Positions 10,866-20,646 of a stretch of DNA of 64,000 nt are shown here, piece after piece. The notes below the pieces were generated by a model. It did no database searches. It worked only from the letters and a program-made list of their open reading frames with translations, and was not told the origin of the DNA. A program made the position numbers and the translations under genes. Origin of the DNA: Planococcus maritimus (GTDB lineage Bacteria; Bacillota; Bacilli; Bacillales_A; Planococcaceae); NCBI RefSeq assembly GCF_001592825.1, contig NZ_LTZG01000001.1, forward strand, positions 310,001 to 374,000, in the 5' to 3' direction. Positions within the stretch are counted from its first letter, which is position 1. Each line of letters opens with the position of its first letter.

Positions 10866-12125
10866 TTAAAAGAAAAATCGCTGGATGTCATTCCAGGTCA
10901 CGACGATCATCAACAGCATCAATAGCATAATCCCTACAAAATGGACCATTCCTTCTTTTTGCTTGTCGACTGGTTTGCCACGCAAAGCTTCAAGGACGAA
11001 GAACATGAGGCGCCCACCGTCAAGAGCAGGAAGCGGCAACAAGTTCATGATCCCCAAATTGATGCTGAGCATGCCAGCCCAGCTCATAAGCGTAAAGATA
11101 CCGTACTGCGCGACTTCTTCAGTCGTTTTATAAATGCCAACAGGCCCTGACAAGGCATCAATTGTGAACTGTCCTGTCACGAGCATGCCGAGCAAACGGA
11201 AAATTTCCTTGAACCAAAAAACCGTTTGTTCAGCGCCGTAAGCGAATGAACCGAAAAAGTCTTTTTCTACAGGACTTTGGTACAGCACGCCGATGACGCC
11301 GACTTCTTCTGCCGTTTGATCAGACAATTCTGGGGTGATCGTGAAACTTAGCGGTTCGCCGCCGCGCTCTACTTGGAAATCAAGCGCTGTTCCGGCACTA
11401 CCTTGTACGGATTCTACAAGTTCGTCCCATGTGCTGATCGATTGGCCTTCGATCTCTGTCACCAAATCGCCGTCCTGCATGCCTGCCTGTTCAGCAGGAC
11501 TGTCTTCTGTAACTTCTGAAATGACTGGTTCGAACGTTGGTACGCCTTGCATCATGCCAATCGCGGTAAAGATAAAAAATGCCAGGATAAAGTTGAAAAA
11601 CGGACCTGCAAAAATCGTCATGAAACGATTCGGCAAATTTTTCGCATCAAATGTGCGATCGTAAGGCGCCAAGATCGTTTCGCGGCCGTTTTCTTCCACT
11701 ACGGCATTGCGAGCAACTTTAATATTCATCAATTGTTCATCTTCGTCATACCCTTTGATAAAAAGGTCTTTTTCAAGATCTGCTTGTTCTACTTCTAGGA
11801 ACAAGATATCGGGATAGACATGCTTTTGATTGAGTATGATTTTCTTTGCCTGTCCCTGTTCGTCAAGTAGCAATCCGATGCGGTGGCCAGCTTGCAAATG
11901 GATAGCATCCATTTCTTCGCCCGCCATGCGGACGTAACCACCGATCGGAAGCAATCTGATCGTATACAGCGTCTCGCCTCGTGTGATGGCCAAAATCTTT
12001 GGGCCCATCCCGATAGCGAATTCACGAACGAGAATCCCAGCCCGCTTAGCGAACAAGAAATGGCCCAGTTCGTGGAAAAACACTAAGGCGCCGAAAATGA
12101 TAATGAACGCTAATACTGTCTCCAT
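10866..12125 (-). CDS. rseP: Site-2 zinc metalloprotease RseP (RasP)
   Basis: Intramembrane protease of the M50 family that cleaves anti-sigma factors and leftover signal peptides within the membrane. The protein has 419 residues. HELGH at residues 18-22 in the first membrane helix binds zinc, and NLLPLPALDGGRL near the C-terminus supplies the third ligand. One PDZ domain (about 220-290, SPAEQAGMQDGDLVTEIEG) lies between. Hydrophobic segments occur at both ends and before the PDZ domain. The ATG giving METVLAF is chosen because AAGGA lies about 10 nt upstream; the ATG six codons earlier overlaps this site. It lies downstream of dxr, as in B. subtilis. Confidence 0.96.
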   Translation of the reverse strand: METVLAFIIIFGALVFFHELGHFLFAKRAGILVREFAIGMGPKILAITRGETLYTIRLLPIGGYVRMAGEEMDAIHLQAGHRIGLLLDEQGQAKKIILNQKHVYPDILFLEVEQADLEKDLFIKGYDEDEQLMNIKVARNAVVEENGRETILAPYDRTFDAKNLPNRFMTIFAGPFFNFILAFFIFTAIGMMQGVPTFEPVISEVTEDSPAEQAGMQDGDLVTEIEGQSISTWDELVESVQGSAGTALDFQVERGGEPLSFTITPELSDQTAEEVGVIGVLYQSPVEKDFFGSFAYGAEQTVFWFKEIFRLLGMLVTGQFTIDALSGPVGIYKTTEEVAQYGIFTLMSWAGMLSINLGIMNLLPLPALDGGRLMFFVLEALRGKPVDKQKEGMVHFVGIMLLMLLMIVVTWNDIQRFFF

Positions 12126-12169
12126 TTTGAACCCATCCTTCATAAACCATATTCGGTTTTAATCTGTCG

Positions 12170-13312
12170 CTATTTTAGCATGTTTTCCACAGTTTTTCTC
12201 GTTTCAGAATCTGCAGCCAAGATCGTCTCCAAATCGGGAGAGGCGATCGTTTTATGCGCCAGCATCGCCCGTTCAATGAATTCCTCAATTTGCAAAAAGC
12301 CGATTTGGCGGTTTAAGAACATTGCTACTGCCTGTTCATTAGCAGCATTCAAGACAGTTGTCATCGTGCCGCCTTCACGACCGGCGTCAAATGCCAGCTT
12401 CAACGCACGAAAGCGTTCGTAATCCATCGCCCGGAAATTCAATTGAGCGATTTCCGCGAGATCTAATCGTTTAGCAGACGGGCGCGGCAGGCGGTCCGGA
12501 TAAGAAAGGGCATATTGGATCGGCACCCTCATATCCGGCGTGCCGAGTTGTGCCATGACACTCGTGTCCTGAAATTCGACCAACGAATGGATAATGCTTT
12601 CTCTATGCAGCAAGACATCGATATCGTCATAAGCAAAATCGAACAATACGTGCGCTTCAATGACTTCGAGCCCTTTATTCAGCATCGTCGCTGAGTCAAT
12701 CGTGATCTTGGACCCCATTGACCAGTTCGGATGATTGAGCGCGTCTTCCACTGTGACATCAGCGAGCTCTTCGCGTGTCTTATCTCGGAAGCTTCCGCCA
12801 GAAGCGGTCAAAATCAGTCGGCTTGCCTGCTCGAGCTTTTCGCCATTGAGCGCTTGGAACAAAGCCGAATGTTCACTGTCTACCGGCAAGATGTCCGCTC
12901 CGTATTGCTTCGCGCTTTGCATAACCAGATGTCCAGCTGTCACGAGCGTTTCTTTATTGGCAATGGCGATCGTGCGGCCAAGTTTGATCGCTTCTAAAGT
13001 CGGCTCAAGTCCGACACTGCCGATCACTGCATTGACCAAAACATCCGCATCATAGGTCGAAGCATCAATTAGGCCTTGGCTGCCATGGACGAACTGAATG
13101 CCCGTAAATTCCTGCTGCAACTGCTTTGCATCTTCGGCGAGCTGAACGCAAACGATTTCCGGGCGAAATTCCTGTATCAGTTTTCGAGTAACTTCCATGT
13201 TTTTACCAGATGATAAACCGACAAGCGAAAATTCTTCGGGATGTTCCCGGATGATATCCGCTGTCTGGACGCCGATTGAACCAGTCGCCCCAAGTAATAT
13301 GATTTTTTTCAT
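12170..13312 (-). CDS. dxr: 1-deoxy-D-xylulose 5-phosphate reductoisomerase
   Basis: Second step of the MEP isoprenoid pathway: NADPH-dependent conversion of DXP to MEP. The protein has 380 residues. An NADPH-binding Rossmann start ([13 protein letters not shown]), the divalent-metal site [11 protein letters not shown] and the substrate loop ASGGSFR are visible. The ATG at 13312 is given; a TTG directly before it (13315) has slightly better spacing from GAGG, so the true start may be one codon longer. It sits in the uppS-cdsA-dxr-rseP group, linking isoprenoid and phospholipid synthesis. Confidence 0.97.
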   Translation of the reverse strand: MKKIILLGATGSIGVQTADIIREHPEEFSLVGLSSGKNMEVTRKLIQEFRPEIVCVQLAEDAKQLQQEFTGIQFVHGSQGLIDASTYDADVLVNAVIGSVGLEPTLEAIKLGRTIAIANKETLVTAGHLVMQSAKQYGADILPVDSEHSALFQALNGEKLEQASRLILTASGGSFRDKTREELADVTVEDALNHPNWSMGSKITIDSATMLNKGLEVIEAHVLFDFAYDDIDVLLHRESIIHSLVEFQDTSVMAQLGTPDMRVPIQYALSYPDRLPRPSAKRLDLAEIAQLNFRAMDYERFRALKLAFDAGREGGTMTTVLNAANEQAVAMFLNRQIGFLQIEEFIERAMLAHKTIASPDLETILAADSETRKTVENMLK

Positions 13313-13330
13313 CAATGAAACAATCCTCTC

Positions 13331-14122
13331 TTAAATAAAATGCAGGAAATGCAAAAGCGGCATAACAAACAGAATGCTGTCGAATCGGTCCAAAATGCCG
13401 CCATGCCCCGGCAGCATCTTTCCAGAATCCTTGACATTGAAATGGCGCTTTAATGCCGATTCCACCAAATCGCCCAACTGGCCAAAAATCGAAGCAACGA
13501 TCGCCACAATGGCGACGAGTAGTAGCGACTGCTCCATACCAGCAAAATAGGCGAAAACTAAGCCGATGCCTATAGCCCATATGATGCCTCCGACAAACCC
13601 TTCAATGGTCTTGTTCGGCGAAATTTCAGGCCATAGCTTGCGTTTGCCGATTTTCCGGCCGGTAAAATAAGCGCCGGAATCGGTGAACCAAACGACCAGC
13701 AGCGCAAAAATTAACACTGCGAGGCCAGATTCTCTAGTTTCGATTAAGTAATAAAACCCTAAGCCCACATAAAGAGTACCCAAGATGGCGAACGCAGCGT
13801 CATCAAATGTAAAACTGTTTTTAACAACAACTGTATGTATGAGCAGCAAAATAACTGCCATGAAAACAAATTCCACTTTTAAATAACCAGTCCATTCGTA
13901 TACTTCCTGAGACCAGTCACCCGGCAGCATAAAGGCATATAGGGCGACCAGAGAAATAAGGCCGGGCACACTCATGAGGCTCCGGCCTTTCATTTTAAGT
14001 AATTCTTGAAAACCGATTGTTGCAAGGACATATACCAAAAGAATAAACGGAATTCCGCCGATGATGACAAACGGAATGAATAAAGCAGCTGCTATAGCTC
14101 CTGTAATAATGCGTTGCTTCAA
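13331..14122 (-). CDS. cdsA: Phosphatidate cytidylyltransferase
   Basis: Membrane enzyme making CDP-diacylglycerol from phosphatidic acid and CTP, the branch point for phospholipid head groups. The protein has 263 residues with about seven or eight hydrophobic helices. The CdsA signature KRHFNVKDSGKMLPGHGG ILDRFDS lies near the C-terminus. The start codon is TTG, overlapping the uppS stop as TTGA, with AGGGGG about 10 nt upstream. No better start exists nearby. It is followed by dxr after about 18 nt. Confidence 0.95.
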   Translation of the reverse strand: MKQRIITGAIAAALFIPFVIIGGIPFILLVYVLATIGFQELLKMKGRSLMSVPGLISLVALYAFMLPGDWSQEVYEWTGYLKVEFVFMAVILLLIHTVVVKNSFTFDDAAFAILGTLYVGLGFYYLIETRESGLAVLIFALLVVWFTDSGAYFTGRKIGKRKLWPEISPNKTIEGFVGGIIWAIGIGLVFAYFAGMEQSLLLVAIVAIVASIFGQLGDLVESALKRHFNVKDSGKMLPGHGGILDRFDSILFVMPLLHFLHFI

Positions 14123-14913
14123 TTTACTTCTTCCCCCTTCAAGCCACCAAATCGACGATTTCGTTTCTGATAAACTTCGAATGCTTCAAGCAAACAATCT
14201 TCACCAAAATCCGGCCATAAGGTATCGGTAAACCATAATTCCGTATAGGCCAATTGCCACAACATAAAATTGCTCAAACGAACCTCCCCGCTCGTCCGGA
14301 TCAATAAATCGGGCTCCGGCAAATCGCTCGTCATCAGTCGGCTTGTAATCATCTCTTCGGAAATCTCCGATGGATCCAGCTCTCCTGCCTGGACTAGTGC
14401 CGCTAAGTTTTTGACAGTATCGACGATTTCCGCCCGGCTGCCGTAATTCAATGCAAAATTTAACACCAATCCATCGTTATGCTTGGTTGCTTCTTTCGCT
14501 TTTTTGATCGCTTGAAGCGTATGGGCTGGTAAATTGTCTGTATAGCCCATCATTTCCACGCGAACATTCTCCTCGATGAGTTCCGGCAAAAAGCTGGTGA
14601 GGAATTCTTCCGGCAAACGCATCAGAAAGTCGACTTCCATTTTCGGCCGTTTCCAGTTTTCTGTCGAAAAGGCATACAAAGTCAACACATCCACACCAAG
14701 GTGACTTGCAAGCTTGGTGATTTTACGGACTGTCTTCATGCCTTCGTGATGTCCGGCGATTCTCGGCATGGACCGCTTTTTAGCCCAGCGGCCATTGCCG
14801 TCCATAATGATCGCGACGTGAGACGGCACACCTGCACCCGCTACAGCCATTGCACGCTCACCGTATTCCACCACTACCGGCTCTATATTTCTCTTTAATA
14901 GTTTATTGAACAT
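14119..14913 (-). CDS. uppS: Undecaprenyl diphosphate synthase (cis-prenyltransferase)
   Basis: Adds isopentenyl units in cis to farnesyl-PP to form the C55 carrier lipid for cell wall synthesis. The protein has 264 residues. IIMDGNGRWAKKR with the catalytic Asp38, TLYAFSTENWKRP, and the C-terminal RTSGEVRLSNFMLWQLAYTE motif are all present, including the usual Arg residues for IPP binding. The ATG at 14913 follows GTGGAGGATTAATT, a strong ribosome site; a longer GTG start at 14937 is rejected. An extended -10 lies upstream, after the frr terminator. Confidence 0.97.
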   Translation of the reverse strand: MFNKLLKRNIEPVVVEYGERAMAVAGAGVPSHVAIIMDGNGRWAKKRSMPRIAGHHEGMKTVRKITKLASHLGVDVLTLYAFSTENWKRPKMEVDFLMRLPEEFLTSFLPELIEENVRVEMMGYTDNLPAHTLQAIKKAKEATKHNDGLVLNFALNYGSRAEIVDTVKNLAALVQAGELDPSEISEEMITSRLMTSDLPEPDLLIRTSGEVRLSNFMLWQLAYTELWFTDTLWPDFGEDCLLEAFEVYQKRNRRFGGLKGEEVN

Positions 14914-14955
14914 AATTAATCCTCCACTTGTAACCACTCGGAATGTCTATTGCTT

Positions 14956-14964
14956 ATCATATCA
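14956..14964 (-). promoter_or_regulatory. Extended -10 element upstream of uppS
   Basis: TGATATGAT (TGn plus TATGAT) lies about 40 nt upstream of the uppS start and downstream of the frr terminator. No convincing -35 hexamer is present at 16-18 bp. This could start the uppS-cdsA-dxr-rseP transcript. Confidence 0.4.
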
Positions 14965-15017
14965 AAAAAATGGCTGTTGTGCGTGAACTTTCAAGTCACT
15001 CCCAAAATTTTGGCATG

Positions 15018-15045
15018 AAAAAAAGCGTCCTGTTAAACAGGACGC
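15018..15045 (-). terminator. Rho-independent terminator after frr
   Basis: Perfect 10-bp stem GCGTCCTGTT/AACAGGACGC with a 1-nt centre (in practice a small loop), followed by a run of seven Ts on the minus strand. Confidence 0.88.
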
Positions 15046-15066
15046 CCAGAAACAGATGAAGTTCGC

Positions 15067-15624
15067 TTAAACTGCCATGATTTCAGTTTCTTTGTCTTTA
15101 GCCATGTCGTCGATCTTAGCGATATGCGTATTCGTCATATCTTGCACATCGTCCGAGTAGCCGCGCAAATCATCAACTGTGATTTCGCTCTTTTTCTCCA
15201 ACTTTTTCAACTCGTCATTAGCATCGCGGCGAATGTTGCGGATACCCACTTTCGCCTCTTCCGCTTCTTTTTTCACTTGTTTAACCAAATCTTTGCGGCG
15301 CTCTTCTGTAAGAGCCGGGATCGCAAGACGGATAACATTGCCGTCATTTGAAGGGCTGAGCCCAAGATCTGATTTCATGATTGCTTTTTCGATTTCAGGC
15401 AATACCGTTTTGTCGTACGGCTGAATCATAATCAAGCGCGCTTCCGGTACGGAAATACCCGCTACTTGGTTGATCGGTGTTGGAGCACCATAATACTCGA
15501 CTGTAATTTTGTCGAGCAATGATGGGGTTGCGCGCCCCGCTCGGATAGAAGCCAAATCACGCGAAAAAGCTTGAATGGCATTGCTCATTTTTGTTTTCGT
15601 GTCGTTCATGATTGTTTTTGGCAT
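15067..15624 (-). CDS. frr: Ribosome recycling factor
   Basis: Works with EF-G to split the post-termination ribosome. The protein has 185 residues, the standard length, with the two-domain tRNA-like fold. [19 protein letters not shown] at the start, [15 protein letters not shown] in the middle and [18 protein letters not shown] in the C-terminal helix are family hallmarks. The start codon overlaps the pyrH stop by one base (TAATG), and the ribosome site AGGAGA lies inside the end of pyrH, so the two are translationally linked. Confidence 0.98.
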   Translation of the reverse strand: MPKTIMNDTKTKMSNAIQAFSRDLASIRAGRATPSLLDKITVEYYGAPTPINQVAGISVPEARLIMIQPYDKTVLPEIEKAIMKSDLGLSPSNDGNVIRLAIPALTEERRKDLVKQVKKEAEEAKVGIRNIRRDANDELKKLEKKSEITVDDLRGYSDDVQDMTNTHIAKIDDMAKDKETEIMAV

Positions 15625-16349
15625 TATAATGTTCTCCTCACAACTGTCCCGATCTTTTCACCCAGAACAGCTCGTTTTATGTTTCCTTTTTCCATTATAG
15701 AGAATACTACGAGTGGAATATCATTGTCCATACATAATGTGGAAGCTGTCGAATCCATTACTTGAAGCCCTTGCTGGATGACATCGAAGTACGATAGTTC
15801 ATCGTATTTGACTGCTTCAACATCGGTTTTCGGATCAGCGGAATAAACGCCGTCCACATTGTTTTTCGCCATCAAGATGACATCAGCCTCGATCTCTGCC
15901 GCCCGCAAGGCAGCCGTCGTATCTGTCGAGAAGTAAGGATTTCCGGTTCCGGCAGAGAAAATAACCACGCGTTTTTTCTCGAGGTGGCGAATGGCTCTTC
16001 TGCGGATATACGGCTCGGCGACTTGGCGCATTTCAATAGAAGACAATACGCGTGTTTCCACGTCTTGTTTCTCTAGAGAATCTTGCAAGGCCAGTGAGTT
16101 CATGACAGTTGCTAGCATGCCCATATAGTCTGCCGTTGCACGGTCCATGCCCATTTCCGAACCGACTTTGCCACGCCAGATGTTGCCACCGCCGACTACT
16201 ACCGCTACTTCAACGCCGAGGTCTACAATTTCTTTTACTTGCGCCGCGACAGATTTGATGATTTCAGGGGAAAGACCGAAACCTTGTCCGCCTGCCATCG
16301 CTTCGCCACTTAATTTCAGTACAATGCGTTTGTATTTTGGAACACTCAT
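15624..16349 (-). CDS. pyrH: UMP kinase
   Basis: Phosphorylates UMP to UDP in pyrimidine nucleotide synthesis; bacterial type, unrelated to eukaryotic UMP/CMP kinases. The protein has 241 residues of the amino acid kinase fold. The N-terminal [11 protein letters not shown], the glycine-rich [11 protein letters not shown] and [20 protein letters not shown] segments are diagnostic. It lies downstream of tsf behind a terminator and is coupled to frr. Confidence 0.98.
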   Translation of the reverse strand: MSVPKYKRIVLKLSGEAMAGGQGFGLSPEIIKSVAAQVKEIVDLGVEVAVVVGGGNIWRGKVGSEMGMDRATADYMGMLATVMNSLALQDSLEKQDVETRVLSSIEMRQVAEPYIRRRAIRHLEKKRVVIFSAGTGNPYFSTDTTAALRAAEIEADVILMAKNNVDGVYSADPKTDVEAVKYDELSYFDVIQQGLQVMDSTASTLCMDNDIPLVVFSIMEKGNIKRAVLGEKIGTVVRRTL

Positions 16350-16375
16350 CGGTACCCTCCGTTACACGTTTATTG

Positions 16376-16404
16376 AAAAACAGGGAACACAACATTGTGC
16401 TCCC
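16376..16404 (-). terminator. Rho-independent terminator after tsf
   Basis: Stem GGGAGCACAA/TTGTGTTCCC (one G-U pair) with a 2-nt centre, followed by TGTTTTT on the minus strand. It separates rpsB-tsf from pyrH-frr. Confidence 0.8.
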
Positions 16405-16428
16405 CGAATGACTCATATAAAAGTTGAA

Positions 16429-17313
16429 TTATTTTTTGTTGACTTGGCTCATAACTTCGTCAGCGAAGTTGTCTTCGCGTTTTTCAATGCCTTCGCCTAC
16501 TTCGTAACGGATAAACTCTTTTACAGTGCCGCCAACAGATGCTGCGAAGTCGCGGACTTTCTGGTCAGAGTTTTTAACGAATGCTTGGTCAAGCAAGCAG
16601 ATGTCTTCAAAGTATTTTCCAAGGCGGCCTTCAACCATTTTTTCAACGATTTTTTCTGGCTTGCCTTCGTTCAATGCTTGCTCAGTCAATACACTGCGCT
16701 CGCGCTCTACTTCGTCAGCAGAAACTTCGTCGCGTGAAATGTATTTCGGGTTTAGAGCAGCGATGTGCATAGCGATATCGCGTGCAGCTTGTGAATCAGA
16801 AGAACCTTCCAATACGACTAGAACGCCAATACGGCCGCCCATGTGCAAGTAAGGGCCAAAAGCATCGTTGTCCGCTTTCGTGCGGATTTCGAAGCGGCGC
16901 AATGTGATTTTTTCGCCGATTTTAGCGATAGCATTTGAGATGTGATCTGCTACTGACAAGCCGTTAGACATTGTCGAAGCATTCGCTTCGTCGATTGTTG
17001 CCGGTTTAGTTGCTAGCAAGTGTTCGCCGATTTCTCTGACCAAAGTTTGGAAACCTTCGTTTTTCGCAACGAAATCAGTTTCAGCGTTAACTTCGTAGAT
17101 AACCGCTTCGTTTCCTTCTTCAAGGATTGAAGTGATTCCTTCAGCTGCAATGCGGTCTGCTTTTTTAGAAGCGCTTGACAATCCTTTTTCGCGAAGGAAG
17201 TCTAGTGCTGCGTCAATGTCACCGTCAGTTTGTACCAATGCTTTTTTGCAATCCATCATACCTGCGCCTGTTTTTTCGCGCAATTCTTTAACCATTTGAG
17301 CTGTAACTGCCAT
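16429..17313 (-). CDS. tsf: Elongation factor Ts
   Basis: Guanine nucleotide exchange factor for EF-Tu. The protein has 294 residues. The N-terminal UBA-like helix bundle ([19 protein letters not shown]) and the [12 protein letters not shown] motif, whose Asp-Phe intrude near the EF-Tu Mg site, are present, followed by the core and coiled-coil region. It lies downstream of rpsB, separated by an intrinsic terminator. Confidence 0.98.
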   Translation of the reverse strand: MAVTAQMVKELREKTGAGMMDCKKALVQTDGDIDAALDFLREKGLSSASKKADRIAAEGITSILEEGNEAVIYEVNAETDFVAKNEGFQTLVREIGEHLLATKPATIDEANASTMSNGLSVADHISNAIAKIGEKITLRRFEIRTKADNDAFGPYLHMGGRIGVLVVLEGSSDSQAARDIAMHIAALNPKYISRDEVSADEVERERSVLTEQALNEGKPEKIVEKMVEGRLGKYFEDICLLDQAFVKNSDQKVRDFAASVGGTVKEFIRYEVGEGIEKREDNFADEVMSQVNKK

Positions 17314-17349
17314 GATTAAGTTCCTCCTTCAATTTGTCTGTGTTTTCTC

Positions 17350-17386
17350 AAAAAAAGGTGATAAGTGGGGTTGGCCGCTTATCACC
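17350..17386 (-). terminator. Rho-independent terminator between rpsB and tsf
   Basis: Perfect 9-bp stem GGTGATAAG/CTTATCACC with a 12-nt loop and seven Ts on the minus strand. It probably lowers tsf expression relative to rpsB. Confidence 0.85.
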
Positions 17387-17401
17387 TGTAAACATTGCGA
17401 A

Positions 17402-18118
17402 TTACTCAGCAGATTCTGCTGATACTTCTTCGTCTTCTTCTGGCTTAGCTTCAAGAAGAGCATCTGCCATTTTGCCAGTCAATAGTTTGACCGCACGGAT
17501 TGCATCGTCGTTTGCAGGGATTACGTAATCGATTTCGTCCGGATCGCAGTTTGTGTCAACGATACCAACGATTGGAATGTTCAATTTCATAGCTTCTGCT
17601 ACTGCAATGCGTTCTTTACGTGGGTCTACGACGAACATTACGTCTGGAAGACCGTTCATGTCACGGATACCGCCTAGGAATTTCTCCAAGCGTTCGTGTT
17701 GTTTTTTCAATTGGACTACTTCTTTTTTCGGAAGGACTTCGAAAGTGCCGTCTTCTTCCATGCGCTCGATCTGTTTCATGCGGTTAACACGTTTTTGGAT
17801 CGTGCCGAAGTTTGTCAATGTACCACCCAACCAGCGTTGGTTGATGTAGTAGTTGCCAGAACGCTCTGCTTCTTCTTTGATCGCGTCCTGCGCTTGTTTT
17901 TTTGTTCCTACGAACAAAACTTTACCGCCTTCTTCGCCCACTTGTTTCATGAAGTTATAAGCTTCCTCAAGTTTACGGACCGTTTTTTGAAGGTCGATGA
18001 TGTAGATGCCGTTACGTTCCACGAAGATGTATTTCTTCATTTTCGGGTTCCAGCGGCGAGTTTGGTGGCCAAAGTGAACACCAGCTTCAAGCAATTGTTT
18101 CATTGAGATTACTGCCAT
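17402..18118 (-). CDS. rpsB: 30S ribosomal protein S2
   Basis: Structural protein of the small subunit, 238 residues. The start [32 protein letters not shown] is typical, as are GGTLTNF and [26 protein letters not shown]. The C-terminus has an acidic extension ([12 protein letters not shown]). The ribosome site AGGAGG precedes the ATG. A promoter at 18236-18265 and a structured leader lie upstream. Confidence 0.98.
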   Translation of the reverse strand: MAVISMKQLLEAGVHFGHQTRRWNPKMKKYIFVERNGIYIIDLQKTVRKLEEAYNFMKQVGEEGGKVLFVGTKKQAQDAIKEEAERSGNYYINQRWLGGTLTNFGTIQKRVNRMKQIERMEEDGTFEVLPKKEVVQLKKQHERLEKFLGGIRDMNGLPDVMFVVDPRKERIAVAEAMKLNIPIVGIVDTNCDPDEIDYVIPANDDAIRAVKLLTGKMADALLEAKPEEDEEVSAESAE

Positions 18119-18154
18119 GATGTGTTTCCTCCTAATAGGTTTTTGTTTGCCTCC

Positions 18155-18212
18155 GCATTCTTCGCTTCTGAACCGTTACCCATTCAGGCACCAGCGGAAC
18201 AGATCAGAATGC
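18155..18212 (-). ncRNA. Structured 5' leader of rpsB (candidate S2 autoregulatory element)
   Basis: Nested pairing can be drawn between the rpsB promoter and its ribosome site. An outer 7-bp helix joins AGAATGC (18206-18212) and GCATTCT (18155-18161). A middle CGCT/AGCG helix pairs 18163-18166 with 18193-18196. An inner CTGAA/TTCAG hairpin pairs 18168-18172 with 18183-18187. Regulatory function is inferred from position only. Confidence 0.5.
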
Positions 18213-18235
18213 GTGTGTATTTAACACCATTTGAA

Positions 18236-18265
18236 ATTATACCACGCTTCCACTTGTGACTGCAA
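18236..18265 (-). promoter_or_regulatory. Sigma-A promoter of rpsB
   Basis: -35 TTGCAG (18260-18265), 18-bp spacer, perfect -10 TATAAT (18236-18241) preceded by TGG. It lies downstream of the codY terminator and about 120 bp upstream of the rpsB start. Confidence 0.75.
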
Positions 18266-18331
18266 CTGATATTTTCAAAAACACCCACTTACCGACACTA
18301 ACTATCTAGCGATCGCTTTTTTCATGCAAAA

Positions 18332-18365
18332 GCCGCCCCGGAACTATTGGATAGTCCGGGGCGGC
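18332..18365 (-). terminator. Rho-independent terminator after codY
   Basis: GC-rich 10-bp stem GCCGCCCCGG/CCGGGGCGGC extended inward by ACTA/TAGT pairs, followed by TTTTGC on the minus strand. It ends the xerC-hslVU-codY operon, a few nt after the codY stop. Confidence 0.85.
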
Positions 18366-18373
18366 GCATGAGA

Positions 18374-19153
18374 TTAATTCATTTTCAATTGTTCGAGCTC
18401 TGCAAGGAATTTTGTATTCAATACTTTGATATACGTTCCTTTCATGCCGAGTGAACGGGATTCGATAACGCCAGCACTTTCAAGTTTACGAAGTGCGTTG
18501 ACGATAACCGAACGCGTGATACCGACACGGTCCGCGATTTTAGAAGCGACAAGCAAGCCTTCGTTGCCGTCGAGTTCTTCAAAGATATGCTCGATTGCTT
18601 CAAGTTCGCTGTATGAAAGCGAGCTGATCGCCATTTGCACAACAGCTTTGCTGCGGGCTTCTTCTTCGATGCGGTCGCCTTTTTCACGGAGGATTTCCAT
18701 GCCGACAACTGTCGCGCCGTATTCGCCAAGGATCAAGTCATCATCGCCGAACTCATCATTGACGCGGCCAAGCAATAATGTGCCAAGGCGTTCACCGCCG
18801 CCGATGATCGGAACGATTGTCGTCAAGCCGTTTTTGAATAGTTCGCGCTCTTCCACTGGGAAGATCGTGTGCTCGCTGTTCACATCCATGTTAGCGGACG
18901 TTTCTGTAACGTTCGAAAGATTTTGTGTGTATTCGACCGGGAATTGGCGTTCTTCGAGCATGTTCTTCATGCGCTCGTTTTCGATCTGCTGGTTGACAGC
19001 ATAGCCAAGAACCTTCCCTTTGCGGCTGACGACGAAGACATTTGCTTCGATGACTTCGCTCAATGTTTCAGCCATGTCCTTAAAGTTAACCGGCTTGCCG
19101 GCTGCTGCTTGCAGCATAGAGTTAATGCGTCTTGTTTTTCCCAATAAATTCAT
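18374..19153 (-). CDS. codY: Global transcriptional regulator CodY
   Basis: GTP- and branched-chain-amino-acid-responsive repressor that controls nutrient-limitation genes in Bacilli. The protein has 259 residues, the family's usual length. The N-terminal GAF domain (about 1-155) binds isoleucine/valine. The C-terminal winged helix includes [22 protein letters not shown] and ends in KGTYIKVLN. The ATG at 19153 ([11 protein letters not shown]) follows AGGAGG; a longer reading to 19192 is rejected. It is the last gene after xerC, hslV and hslU, the classical codVWXY arrangement. Confidence 0.98.
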   Translation of the reverse strand: MNLLGKTRRINSMLQAAAGKPVNFKDMAETLSEVIEANVFVVSRKGKVLGYAVNQQIENERMKNMLEERQFPVEYTQNLSNVTETSANMDVNSEHTIFPVEERELFKNGLTTIVPIIGGGERLGTLLLGRVNDEFGDDDLILGEYGATVVGMEILREKGDRIEEEARSKAVVQMAISSLSYSELEAIEHIFEELDGNEGLLVASKIADRVGITRSVIVNALRKLESAGVIESRSLGMKGTYIKVLNTKFLAELEQLKMN

Positions 19154-19248
19154 AATAATGAACCTCCTACATGATTCGTACGTATTTCGCACCGTTTATT
19201 CAATATTCTAAAGGTTTTTACACTTTAATGAAACCAATATGACTCTTT

Positions 19249-20646
19249 CTACAAGATAAATTGTGACAAATCTTTATTTTTCGCCACATTTTCAAGCTTT
19301 TCGTTAACATACTGGGGGGTAATATCGATTTGAGCAGGTGAAATCTCAGATGCCTCAAATGATAAATCTTCCAATAAGCGTTCCAATATTGTATGAAGTC
19401 GGCGAGCGCCGATATTATCCGTCTGTTGATTTACTTCATAAGCAATTTCCGCAAGTCTGACGATTGACGCATCAGTAAAGTGTACCACAACTCCCTCTGT
19501 TTCGAGAAGAGCTTTATACTGATTGAGCAAGGAATGTTTCGGTTCTGTCAAAATCTTCACGAAATCATCTACTTCTAACTTGGTCAATTCGACACGAATT
19601 GGGAAACGGCCTTGTAATTCTGGGATTAAATCGGATGGTTTTGACATATGGAATGCCCCAGCTGCGACAAACAGCACATAATCTGTTTTCACCGCGCCGT
19701 ATTTGGTCGTTACAGTGGAACCTTCGACAATTGGCAAAATATCGCGCTGAACGCCTTCTCTGGATACATCCGCAGAGGAACTGGAGTTTTTGCTTGCAAT
19801 CTTGTCCATTTCATCGATAAAGATGATGCCGTGCTGTTCAGCGCGGCGGATCGCCTCCATCGATATTTCTTCGCTATCCACCAGCTTTTCCGATTCTTCT
19901 GCCGTCAACACGCGGCGTGCATCTTTCACTTGCATGCGGCGCTTTTTCTTTTTCTTCGGCATCAAAGAAGACAAGGCATCTTGCATGTTCTCGCCCATCT
20001 GCTCCATGCCCGAGCCTTGGAAAGCATCAAACATAGAAGCGTTATTTTCGGTCACTTCTACCGTCACCCATTCCTCTTCAAGCTTGCCGGCTTTCAAGTC
20101 AGCGGCAATTTCACGGCGCTTGACGCGCACTTCGACTTCCGCTTCCGGGTCTTCTTCTTCCTGTTCTTGCTTTTGGCCAAAGAACATTTCAAGTGGATTT
20201 TGCGCAGTCTGCTTTTTCTTCATCGACGGTGCCAGCAATTTTACGAGGCGGTCGTTGGCAGAGGATTCTGCGCGCTCTTTTACGGCTTCGTACTTTTCTT
20301 CTTTGACGATGCGCACAGAAGCTTCGACCAAATCACGTACCATCGATTCCACGTCGCGCCCGACATATCCAACTTCCGTGAACTTCGTCGCTTCAACTTT
20401 AATAAATGGTGCACCGGTCAATTTTGCAATGCGGCGCGCGATTTCCGTTTTTCCAACACCGGTCGGACCAATCATCAAAATATTCTTCGGGATGACTTCA
20501 TCCTGCAGCTCTTCATCGAGGCGGCTGCGACGGTAGCGGTTGCGCAGCGCAATCGCAATCGATCGTTTGGCATCTTTTTGTCCAACGATGAAGCGGTCCA
20601 AGTGATCGGTAATCTGCCTCGGAGTCAAATCGGTTTGCGTTTTCAT
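19249..20646 (-). CDS. hslU: ATP-dependent protease ATPase subunit HslU (ClpY)
   Basis: AAA+ unfoldase that feeds substrates to the HslV chamber. The protein has 465 residues. Walker A GPTGVGKT is at residues 60-67, Walker [12 protein letters not shown], the I domain (about 110-240) is charged and contains a KKKKKR stretch, and the pore motif region GYVGRDVE is present. The C-terminus ends in LSQFIL, which inserts between HslV subunits in homologues. The ATG at 20646 ([12 protein letters not shown]) follows GGAGGAG and overlaps the hslV stop by 4 nt. Confidence 0.97.
   Translation of the reverse strand: MKTQTDLTPRQITDHLDRFIVGQKDAKRSIAIALRNRYRRSRLDEELQDEVIPKNILMIGPTGVGKTEIARRIAKLTGAPFIKVEATKFTEVGYVGRDVESMVRDLVEASVRIVKEEKYEAVKERAESSANDRLVKLLAPSMKKKQTAQNPLEMFFGQKQEQEEEDPEAEVEVRVKRREIAADLKAGKLEEEWVTVEVTENNASMFDAFQGSGMEQMGENMQDALSSLMPKKKKKRRMQVKDARRVLTAEESEKLVDSEEISMEAIRRAEQHGIIFIDEMDKIASKNSSSSADVSREGVQRDILPIVEGSTVTTKYGAVKTDYVLFVAAGAFHMSKPSDLIPELQGRFPIRVELTKLEVDDFVKILTEPKHSLLNQYKALLETEGVVVHFTDASIVRLAEIAYEVNQQTDNIGARRLHTILERLLEDLSFEASEISPAQIDITPQYVNEKLENVAKNKDLSQFIL

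Noticed and set aside
18308-18322. Palindrome AGCGATCGCT followed by Ts on the plus strand
   Set aside because: It has no loop, no gene on the plus strand upstream, and is too short for a terminator; probably chance.
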